NCBI GenBank assembly: GCA_018333525.1
Contig: JAGXTF010000043.1
Coordinates: 18,418 to 82,417 of the forward strand
DNA length: 64,000 nt
Source of the DNA: Bacteroidota bacterium
GTDB lineage: Bacteria; Bacteroidota; Bacteroidia; NS11-12g; UBA955
Reading direction: 5' to 3'
A program made the translations under genes and the position numbers. The notes beneath the pieces were generated by a model. The model was given only the letters and a program-made list of their open reading frames with translations, did not search any database and was not told the DNA's origin. How positions within the stretch are numbered: position 1 is the first letter of the stretch; every line of letters begins with the position of its first letter. This document shows positions 19,094 through 26,304 of the stretch, piece after piece.

Positions 19094-19174
19094 TTTTATC
19101 AATTATAGAATTCGCATACATGGTCATTATATTTCTGTCAAACAATTTCTGATCATTTTACGTTTCTTTCTTTC

Positions 19175-20221
19175 ATGGAATTCGGAATCAGCACATTTGG
19201 AGATATCAGGCCCGATTTTGGGGCGGGAAATGCTAAAAATGCACACAAACGCATGCAGGAAATCCTGGAACTTGCCAGCCATGCAGAGAATGTTGGATTG
19301 GATGTAATTGCACTTGGGGAGCACCACCGCCCGGATTTTATGATTTCTGCACCGGAGGTAATTCTTGCTGCCATTGCAGCCAAAACCAGTAAAATAAAAT
19401 TGAGCAGTGCGGTGACCGTTCTGAGTTCTGCAGATCCTGTGCGGGTATATCAGAATTTCGCCAGTCTGGATTTAATTTCCAATGGCAGGGCTGAAATTAT
19501 GGCCGGTCGCGGTTCTTTTATTGAATCGTTTCCTTTATTCGGATATGACCTGCAGGATTATGATTCCCTTTTTACAGAGAAATTGGAACTGTTGATTCAA
19601 ATTAATGAAAATGAACGCGTAAAATGGAAAGGAAAACATAGAGCAGACATTCAAAATCTTGGCGTTTATCCCAGAGCGTTTCAGGGAAAATTACCCATAT
19701 GGATTGCAGTTGGTGGAACACCGGAATCCGCACAGCGAGCGGGCAGGCTGAATTTACCCATGACACTGGCAATCATCGGAGGTTATCCCGATCGTTTTGT
19801 GCCATTTACGGAAATGAATAAACGCAGTTATATGGAAGCAGGGCACAATCCGGAGAAATATGAACTCGCCATTAACTCCCATTTTTATATTGCCGAAACC
19901 GATGAACAGGCGGCAAATGATTTCTATCCTTCTTTTCAAATGCTGATGAACCGCATTGGCAAAGAGCGTGGCTGGGCTCCGGTTGGCCGTGATTATTTTG
20001 ATGAAATGCGCTCTCCGATGGGTTCTTTATTTGTAGGTAGTGCGGAATCTGTGGCAGAAAAAATCCTCTACCAACATAGTATTTTTGGGCATACCAGATT
20101 TACAGCGCAAATATTGCATGGTGAAATAGAACATGAGAAAATAATGCGTTCTGTGGAATTATTTGGAACTGTGGTTAAGCCAATGGTGCAAAGTGCGTTG
20201 CAAAATAAAAGACCAACTTAA
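19175..20221 (+). CDS. LLM-class (luciferase-like) flavin-dependent oxidoreductase
   Basis: This is a 348-residue TIM-barrel flavin monooxygenase of the bacterial-luciferase superfamily, cytoplasmic, using reduced FMN or F420-like flavin and O2. Visible are the N-terminal strand MEFGISTFGD, ALGEHHRPDF (about residues 47-56, the GEHH motif), SSAVTVLSSADPVRVYQNFASLDLIS and AEIMAGRGSF, all typical of the family. It stands alone, with the hairpin field upstream and the small antitoxin-like gene downstream. The substrate cannot be inferred. Confidence 0.88.
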   Translation: MEFGISTFGDIRPDFGAGNAKNAHKRMQEILELASHAENVGLDVIALGEHHRPDFMISAPEVILAAIAAKTSKIKLSSAVTVLSSADPVRVYQNFASLDLISNGRAEIMAGRGSFIESFPLFGYDLQDYDSLFTEKLELLIQINENERVKWKGKHRADIQNLGVYPRAFQGKLPIWIAVGGTPESAQRAGRLNLPMTLAIIGGYPDRFVPFTEMNKRSYMEAGHNPEKYELAINSHFYIAETDEQAANDFYPSFQMLMNRIGKERGWAPVGRDYFDEMRSPMGSLFVGSAESVAEKILYQHSIFGHTRFTAQILHGEIEHEKIMRSVELFGTVVKPMVQSALQNKRPT

Positions 20222-20343
20222 ATCACTTCTTTTTTGCTTCATTTAAATCCAAATTAACTGTTTTTAGTTCAAATCGGATTTCTATTCTGGAATGAAAATT
20301 GTGTATACTTGTATATATTAAAAGTATCAGGATTCAAATAGAA

Positions 20344-20562
20344 ATGGAGAATTTCAATAAACTCGGACATCAAGATACGAAGTTAGAAAAAAAGAATTCG
20401 ATAAACATTTTTCAGTCGCTTGAAGAGCAAAGAGAATATTATTTATCTGAATCCGCAAAACGAAGTGCAATTGAGAATTTCCGAATCGCGCATGTATTAA
20501 TAAAGAAAATTTATCCCATCAATCCAGATGCCAAATTGATTCGAAAAATCAAAATGAAATAG
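20344..20562 (+). CDS. Small protein, putative antitoxin-like partner of the adjacent nucleotidyltransferase
   Basis: This is a 72-residue charged protein from ATG 20344 (MENFNKLGHQ); the frame extends upstream to a TTG or GTG but that part is not protein-like. The central segment NIFQSLEEQREYYLSE resembles the opening of small proteins that I recall preceding minimal-nucleotidyltransferase genes in Bacteroidota and Leptospira, which also end in a short basic tail. The pairing with the damaged gene directly downstream supports that reading, but the similarity is from memory and not verified. It has no membrane segment or HTH I can identify. Confidence 0.5.
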   Translation: MENFNKLGHQDTKLEKKNSINIFQSLEEQREYYLSESAKRSAIENFRIAHVLIKKIYPINPDAKLIRKIKMK

Positions 20563-20567
20563 TCTGA

Positions 20568-21037
20568 TTTTTTGAATATTTTTTTGATAAGCACATCCTT
20601 GTATTAAAGGCTATGCAATCCAAAAACGTGAGGTTTTTTAGTAGGTGGATATGCTGTTATTCATTATGGGTATCGAAGAACAACAGGAGATATGGACATC
20701 TGGCTCGAACCCAGCAATGAATAAATCAAATTTTATTGCAGCACTGGAATCCATGGATTTCGATGCAGAAAGTCTCAAACAAGTGCAATCGTTGGATTTC
20801 ACAAAACAAATGGCATTTACAATTGGTGAGGAACCGCAGCAGGTCGACTTTATGACTTTTGTGAATATGGTAAAATTTGAAGAAGCGTTCGACGACAAAG
20901 TACTTACAGAAATGGATGATATCAAACTGCCTGTGGTGCATTTAAATGATTTAATCCTCATGAAAATGAATACTGGTCGCGCTCAGGATAAAGCAGATAT
21001 TGAAGAATTACAGCGGATTCAAAATTCCCGCGAATAA
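20568..21037 (+). pseudogene. Frameshifted minimal nucleotidyltransferase (MNT/DUF6036-like)
   Basis: The nucleotidyltransferase can be read only by joining three frames. Frame A runs to about 20634 (MQSKNVRF from ATG 20613); frame B at 20641-20727 reads VGGYAVIHYGYRRTTGDMDI then WLEPSNE and hits TAA; frame C from about 20728 reads NKSNFIAALESMDFDAE to the stop at 21037. The first break coincides with a T6 run (20634-20639), the second with an A-rich stretch near 20726-20733. VGGYAV and TGDMDIW are the GG and DxD-type active-site motifs of the polymerase-beta NTase fold. C-terminal LPVVHLNDLILMKMNTGRAQDKADIEEL is also typical. The gene is probably dead, or these are two sequencing or assembly errors at homopolymers. 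Confidence 0.72.
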
Positions 21038-21079
21038 GCAATAATTTACCCTTGCAGGCCTTAACTTCGCGCCTTGATT

Positions 21080-22492
21080 ATGGCAGACTACCGTATAGAA
21101 CACGATACCATGGGCGAGGTAAAAGTACCCGCCGACAGATATTGGGGAGCTCAAACCGAAAGAAGCAGAAATAACTTTAAGATTGGTCCTGAAGGCTCCA
21201 TGCCTGTTGAGATCATCAGGGCATTTGGCGTTTTGAAAAAATGTGCTGCTATGGCCAATCACCAACTCGGAATTTTGTCTGAAGACAAAATGAAGCTGAT
21301 TTCCCAGGTAGCGGATGAGATTATTGAAGGTAAACTGGACAAAGAGTTTCCGCTTGTAATCTGGCAAACCGGAAGCGGTACCCAGAGCAACATGAATGTG
21401 AATGAGGTAATTGCAAATCGCGCTCATGTGTTGCAAGGTGGAAAATTAACAGATGAAACTAAAGTGCTGCATCCCAATGATGATGTAAATAAAAGCCAAA
21501 GCAGCAATGACACTTTCCCCACAGCAATGAGCATTGCAGTGTTTCAGCAGGTGGTAGATTATACCCTGCCGGGATTACAGGCATTAAAAACAACACTCAA
21601 ACACAAAGCGAGAGAATTTAAAAATATTGTAAAAATTGGTCGTACGCATTTAATGGATGCAACACCACTAACATTAGGACAAGAATTTAGTGGTTATACG
21701 GCGCAATTGGATAATGGAATTGCATCATTGAACCGTGCCATGGTTCCGGCAAGAGAACTTGCACTTGGCGGAACAGCTGTGGGTACAGGTTTAAATGCGC
21801 CAAAAGGATATGCAGAACTGGTTGCGAAATTGATAGCACAGGAAACCGGACTGCCACTAACAACTGCTGAAAACAAATTTGAAGCATTAGCTGCACATGA
21901 TGCCATGGTAGAATTACATGGTGCCATTAAACGCGCTGCAGTGAGTTGTTTTAAAATAGCGAATGATATTCGCATCATGAGCAGTGGGCCCAGAAGTGGA
22001 ATTGGTGAAATTATGATTCCGGAAAATGAGCCGGGTTCGTCCATCATGCCCGGTAAAGTAAATCCAACACAGCCCGAAGCGTTAACCATGGTTTGTGCAC
22101 AGATTCTGGGCAACGATGTTACTGTTTCATTCGCAGGTTCTCAAGGACATTTTGAATTGAATGTTTTTAAACCTGTAATTGCCGCAAATTTGTTGCAAAG
22201 CGCCAGATTACTGGGGCAAGCGTGTTTGAGTTTCGACACCCATTGCGCACAGGGAATAATTGCAAATACTGACAGAATTCAGGAATTACTGGATCAAAGT
22301 CTGATGTTGGTTACTGCATTAAATACCCATATTGGTTATGAAAATGCGGCTAAAATTGCAAAAAAAGCGCATAAGGAAAATAAGACTTTGCGAGAAGCTG
22401 CTCTTGAGTTGAAACTCCTTACCAACGAGCAATTTGACCAGTGGATACAACCTGCAAATATGGTTGGAAATCCGGATGAAAGTGTGAAATAA
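21080..22492 (+). CDS. fumC: Class II fumarate hydratase
   Basis: This is a 470-residue cytoplasmic fumarase interconverting fumarate and malate in the TCA cycle; it is the oxygen-stable, iron-free type. The N-terminus [20 protein letters not shown], the [15 protein letters not shown] segment, [10 protein letters not shown], and the superfamily signature [11 protein letters not shown] (from about residue 320) with its catalytic Ser are all present. I chose ATG at 21080; a TTG six bases upstream is in frame. A one-mismatch TAnnTTTG element (TACCCTTG) sits at 21047-21054. folP follows 31 bases after the stop. Confidence 0.95.
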   Translation: MADYRIEHDTMGEVKVPADRYWGAQTERSRNNFKIGPEGSMPVEIIRAFGVLKKCAAMANHQLGILSEDKMKLISQVADEIIEGKLDKEFPLVIWQTGSGTQSNMNVNEVIANRAHVLQGGKLTDETKVLHPNDDVNKSQSSNDTFPTAMSIAVFQQVVDYTLPGLQALKTTLKHKAREFKNIVKIGRTHLMDATPLTLGQEFSGYTAQLDNGIASLNRAMVPARELALGGTAVGTGLNAPKGYAELVAKLIAQETGLPLTTAENKFEALAAHDAMVELHGAIKRAAVSCFKIANDIRIMSSGPRSGIGEIMIPENEPGSSIMPGKVNPTQPEALTMVCAQILGNDVTVSFAGSQGHFELNVFKPVIAANLLQSARLLGQACLSFDTHCAQGIIANTDRIQELLDQSLMLVTALNTHIGYENAAKIAKKAHKENKTLREAALELKLLTNEQFDQWIQPANMVGNPDESVK

Positions 22493-22523
22493 AATTTCAT
22501 TTTTCCCAATAGGAAACAATTAC

Positions 22524-23396
22524 ATGCAACCCCCTAAAACTCTGAGGTCCAAAGGAAGGTTGCTGGAATTAAATCAGCCATTGGTAATGGGAATTATCAA
22601 TGCAACTCCCGACAGTTTTTTTGAGGGTAGCAGAAACCTTATTTCTGAAAACGCGCTTATTCATGCTGAAAAAATGCTGGCAGATGGTGCTGATATTTTG
22701 GATATTGGCGGGCAGAGTACCAGACCCGGAGCAACACTTGTAGCGCAGGAGGAAGAAATTTCCCGGGTAATTCCGATTTTGAAGGGCATACGCAACAGAT
22801 TTCCGGATGCCTGGTTGAGTATAGATACATTTTACGCAGAAGTTGCCAGGCAGGCAGTGGAGGAAGGCGCAGACATCATTAATGATATTTCTGCCGGAGA
22901 CTTTGATGCTAATATGTTGCCATTAATTTCCGAAAAGAAAGTCATTTTTGTAGCCATGCATAAAAAAGGGGAACCTTCTAATATGCAGGTAAATCCAAGC
23001 TATTTGGATGTATTGGATGAAATTATCCGGTATTTCCGTTCAAAAAAAAATCAATTGGAATCCCTGGGTATTTATGATTGGATTTTGGATCCCGGATTTG
23101 GTTTTGGTAAAAGTCTGGAGCACAACTATACATTAATAGCAGGATTAAACAGCTTACATTTATTTGATGTACCTGTTCTGGTAGGACTAAGCAGAAAAGG
23201 TATGATTCAAAAATTGCTTGGGGTTACCGCAGATACTGCACTGAATGGCACTACTGCGGCTAATATGGCAGCATTGGAAAGAGGCGCAAATATTTTGCGT
23301 GTGCACGATGTTCTTGAAGCCAGGCAGTGCATTGATATCTTTCTTAAGGTTCAAAAATCCATTCCGATTTTTTTACATCCTCAAAATCCTTTATAA
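22524..23396 (+). CDS. folP: Dihydropteroate synthase
   Basis: This 290-residue TIM-barrel enzyme condenses p-aminobenzoate with hydroxymethyl-dihydropterin diphosphate in folate synthesis. The two family signatures are clear: MGIINATPDSFFEGSRN near residue 20 and DGADILDIGGQSTRPGA near residue 54. Downstream are IDTFYAEVA, INDISAG, WILDPGFGFGKSLEHNY and VGLSRKGMI. The length is normal. It is the second folate gene in the window and probably shares a transcript with fumC upstream or the unknown gene 55 bases downstream. Confidence 0.95.
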   Translation: MQPPKTLRSKGRLLELNQPLVMGIINATPDSFFEGSRNLISENALIHAEKMLADGADILDIGGQSTRPGATLVAQEEEISRVIPILKGIRNRFPDAWLSIDTFYAEVARQAVEEGADIINDISAGDFDANMLPLISEKKVIFVAMHKKGEPSNMQVNPSYLDVLDEIIRYFRSKKNQLESLGIYDWILDPGFGFGKSLEHNYTLIAGLNSLHLFDVPVLVGLSRKGMIQKLLGVTADTALNGTTAANMAALERGANILRVHDVLEARQCIDIFLKVQKSIPIFLHPQNPL

Positions 23397-23451
23397 TTGC
23401 AACAATCTTTACAATCCAAATTCAGGAGGGAGGCGGTTGTAAATCATATTC

Positions 23452-24309
23452 ATGCTTAAGAACGAAATTGAAGACATCAGCTTGTCCTGTGTTCGCAATG
23501 GGAAAGTTTTATTCTATCTGAAGGTAAGTAAAACCGGAACAATGACGCGAATTGGCTTTGGGCGCGAAACAGCATCTGAAGTAAAACTGGAGATGAAAGA
23601 TAAAGCGCAGGGACTTTATAACGAGGTGTGCGCACAAATACCAGAGGAATTTTCCAGACTCATTCTTACCCCACAAAAAATTGCTGAAAATGAAACAGAA
23701 TACGCGATGGTATTGGGAGGTGGAGCATTCAAAAAAAATGAAAATGGGGAAATGGTCAGAGAGTTAGTAAATGGAATCCGAATTTCCCATCAGCAATTTA
23801 ATGGATATAAACATCCATTAATGCCGGCTGTGGAGCAAATTTTTAAACATGCGGAAAGAATCAGTAACCCTTATTATTTTGATGCGGTGATTAACCACGC
23901 GTTCCAAACCAAAAGTAATGTAATGAACGGCAGTGCTATTATCTCCGGACCAATTGCTTTTTCAGAAAGACAACACATCATTCAGGATTTTAGTGCGTAT
24001 CTGAAAGAAACAGGGCAATTTAATTCTATAGTTAAAGGAGCAGCGGATCGCATTTATACCGATGAAAATGGTAAAAAATACAAATTGGAAAAACAGATGA
24101 AAAATTTGCAAACCAATTTGTTTCTGGCACCTGTAACAGGCTCGGAGCATACGCAAGAAAACCAGCATAAATCGGATATCCGATACGAGAAAAGAAAACC
24201 TTCCGGAAATGCTATAGCAGACAAGGTAGTTGGCTTTTTTTCTTCCATTAGTGTTGTGATGTTTATTTTAATGCTTGCTATTATTATTTACCTTACATTT
24301 TATTTGTGA
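23452..24309 (+). CDS. Unknown protein with a single C-terminal membrane anchor
   Basis: This is a 285-residue protein that I do not recognise. It has no signal peptide. The body is mixed alpha/beta with many charged residues; MVLGGGAFKKNENGE (about 84-98) and ISNPYYFDAVINHAFQTKS (about 141-159) stand out. After a basic linker (YEKRKPSGNAIADK) the last 25 or so residues (GFFSSISVVMFILMLAIIIY and onward) form one hydrophobic helix reaching the C-terminus, which looks like a tail anchor with the body in the cytoplasm. It lies between folP and a short unknown gene. No function is proposed. Confidence 0.7.
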   Translation: MLKNEIEDISLSCVRNGKVLFYLKVSKTGTMTRIGFGRETASEVKLEMKDKAQGLYNEVCAQIPEEFSRLILTPQKIAENETEYAMVLGGGAFKKNENGEMVRELVNGIRISHQQFNGYKHPLMPAVEQIFKHAERISNPYYFDAVINHAFQTKSNVMNGSAIISGPIAFSERQHIIQDFSAYLKETGQFNSIVKGAADRIYTDENGKKYKLEKQMKNLQTNLFLAPVTGSEHTQENQHKSDIRYEKRKPSGNAIADKVVGFFSSISVVMFILMLAIIIYLTFYL

Positions 24310-24336
24310 AAAAGTTATTTTTGTTTTTTCTACATC

Positions 24337-24729
24337 ATGGAAAAAATACAATTTGAAATTTCAGATTCAGATAAGAAAATTCTTTCAGAATACAGGGATG
24401 TCATTTTAAAGCAGGATAAAAATGTCCGGTTATCTACCGGTTCTGTAATGGGCGCACAGCATGGTTTTGCATTTACAGAAGAAGGTGTTTTTAAATATGG
24501 AATTGTAAAAAACAAGGACTATTTCAGTTTTCATTCCATGGTAATTTACAGTAGCCCGGCAATGATGGAAGATTTGAAATCCAGAATGAAAGGCACCAAA
24601 TTTCAAAAAGGTTGTGCGAATTTTAAGAGTCCGGAATCCTTTCCTATACATGAGTTTGACGCGCATATGAAGGCATCGGCGAAGGCTGATTTTTCCATTG
24701 TAATTCAGCATTACAAAAAGAAGAATTAA
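24337..24729 (+). CDS. Small protein, possibly YdhG/DUF1801-like fold
   Basis: This is a 130-residue soluble protein. The pattern of an N-terminal helix, then MGAQHGFAFTEEGVFKYGIV, the strand pair KDYFSFHSMVIYSSP, and KGTKFQKGCANFKSPESFPI is like the YdhG/YjbR-type alpha/beta fold of DUF1801 proteins (KN.HISLH, KF.KGK.CI.F), but the match is loose and made by eye. A consensus TAnnTTTG element (TATTTTTG, 24316-24323) lies just upstream, so it may have its own promoter although it is 27 bases from the previous stop. Confidence 0.6.
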   Translation: MEKIQFEISDSDKKILSEYRDVILKQDKNVRLSTGSVMGAQHGFAFTEEGVFKYGIVKNKDYFSFHSMVIYSSPAMMEDLKSRMKGTKFQKGCANFKSPESFPIHEFDAHMKASAKADFSIVIQHYKKKN

Positions 24730-24782
24730 AATACCCAAAAAGTAGTATTTACATTGGGTAATGCGGCATCTAATTTTCCTGC

Positions 24783-25553
24783 ATGAAAAAATCATGGTCT
24801 GGAATCATGTTGTTTGTCTTACTAATTGTAATAGGTAAAACTGCGAAAGCCCAGGAATACATTTATATCAGTGAAGACGGTTTGTACCGCTTTTTGAGGG
24901 TAAATGCAGCTATCACCTCCATGTCGATGCGGTTTAAAGATAGCACAGGCTATACAGCCTATGGAATTCATCTTAGTAATGAGGTAAAAATAATTTCCGC
25001 AGCCTGGGACGTAGATAACAAATGGACGGTACACGATGGATTTTATTTGGATTTAAGCTTTGGAAGAGGCCCTGAACATGCCGATAAAACTGTGGCCCGG
25101 ACATACAGCAATACTCGCAGCAGAGGCGCCTTTACCACAAATTTCGGATATTATGGAATGTTTGGTTACCGCACCCAACCCTGGGGTGTTCTCGGAGGAA
25201 TTGATTTTAGGGTACATCAAGCTTCGGTGGCAAAATTTACCATGCCGGATTTAAACGGACCATTAATGTACTTCTGTACCCCGCTGATGTTGCGTTTGGA
25301 AAAAGGTTTGGATAAAGAAAATCCGAACCAAAGAATTGCCCTGACGCTCAGTTCTACCCTCTCTTCCAAAAAACGAGCCCCAATTCAAAATATGCAACTG
25401 GAATACGGACTTAGCGACAATGGAAGGTGGAATCTCTTTGCACAATGGATTCATCAGAAAGCCAATGCAGAAGACGTTTATAAATTTACCGGTGTTCATA
25501 CTGCGGTATTCAATCAATTGACGGTAGGCCTGCGTGTGGGCAATCTACCTTGA
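24783..25553 (+). CDS. Exported beta-rich protein of unknown function
   Basis: This 256-residue protein starts with a signal peptide (MKKSWSGIMLFVLLIVIGKTAKAQ). The mature part has alternating hydrophobic/polar strands and aromatic residues and ends QLTVGLRVGNLP, consistent with a small outer-membrane or periplasmic beta-barrel. The start of the mature protein (YIYISEDGLYRFLRVNAAI) and repeated glycine-aromatic turns (NFGYYGMFGYRTQPWGVLGG) support this. No known domain is recognised. It is upstream of rpe but separated by 63 bases that contain a strong promoter element. Confidence 0.65.
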   Translation: MKKSWSGIMLFVLLIVIGKTAKAQEYIYISEDGLYRFLRVNAAITSMSMRFKDSTGYTAYGIHLSNEVKIISAAWDVDNKWTVHDGFYLDLSFGRGPEHADKTVARTYSNTRSRGAFTTNFGYYGMFGYRTQPWGVLGGIDFRVHQASVAKFTMPDLNGPLMYFCTPLMLRLEKGLDKENPNQRIALTLSSTLSSKKRAPIQNMQLEYGLSDNGRWNLFAQWIHQKANAEDVYKFTGVHTAVFNQLTVGLRVGNLP

Positions 25554-25604
25554 TTTACTTTTAACTACCGGCAATTAACGGAAGGCAAATTTGATGAAAT
25601 AAAC

Positions 25605-25612
25605 TAAATTTG
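25605..25612 (+). promoter_or_regulatory. Bacteroidota -7 element upstream of rpe
   Basis: TAAATTTG matches the phylum's TAnnTTTG core exactly and ends 4 bases before the rpe ATG, which would place the transcript start at or next to the start codon (a leaderless message). No matching -33 TTG is found at the usual spacing. Confidence 0.4.
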
Positions 25613-25616
25613 CCAC

Positions 25617-26291
25617 ATGCCTGTAATAATTGCGCCTTCCATACTTTCAGCAGATTTCGGCAATCTTAACAGAGATTGTCAAATGATCAATGAAAGCGAA
25701 GCAGAATGGTTTCATGTGGATATCATGGATGGTGTTTTTGTACCCAATATATCCTTCGGATTTCCTGTAATTAAGGCAATTAAAAAAGCCGCCCAAAAAC
25801 CTTTGGATGTGCATTTAATGATAGTGGACCCCGACAGATATATAACCCATTTTGCAGAAGCCGGAGCAAATATATTATCTGTCCACATCGAAGCATGCAA
25901 CCATTTACACCGCACCATTCACGAAATAAAAAGACAGGGAATGAAAGCGGGTGTCGCAATCAATCCGCATACCGGAATTTCATTGCTCCATGATATTATA
26001 GCGGATATTGATTTGGTTTGTATGATGAGTGTAAACCCCGGTTTTGGCGGACAAAAATTTATTGAAAACACTTACCATAAAATAGCAGATTTAAAAGAAT
26101 TGATTATTTCTAAAAACAGCCAGGCGCTTATTGAAATTGACGGTGGTGTGGCAACCGGAAACGCATTGAAGCTGGTACAACAGGGTGCGGATGTTTTGGT
26201 AGCAGGTAATACTGTTTTCTCTGCACCGGATCCAAAGGCAATGGTGAGTGAGTTGAAAAAAATAACTTCCTCTGACATTATTTCTGCCTGA
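25617..26291 (+). CDS. rpe: Ribulose-phosphate 3-epimerase
   Basis: This 224-residue TIM-barrel enzyme interconverts ribulose-5-phosphate and xylulose-5-phosphate in the pentose phosphate pathway. The signatures are IAPSILSADFGNL at the N-terminus, HVDIMDGVFVPNISFG (metal-binding His and catalytic Asp), PLDVHLMI, VNPGFGGQKFI (second catalytic region) and IEIDGGVATGNA. Length is normal. It is 13 bases upstream of the TonB-dependent receptor frame, so the two may be co-transcribed, though a functional link is not evident. Confidence 0.95.
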   Translation: MPVIIAPSILSADFGNLNRDCQMINESEAEWFHVDIMDGVFVPNISFGFPVIKAIKKAAQKPLDVHLMIVDPDRYITHFAEAGANILSVHIEACNHLHRTIHEIKRQGMKAGVAINPHTGISLLHDIIADIDLVCMMSVNPGFGGQKFIENTYHKIADLKELIISKNSQALIEIDGGVATGNALKLVQQGADVLVAGNTVFSAPDPKAMVSELKKITSSDIISA

Positions 26292-26304
26292 TATTCGTTC
26301 TGTT

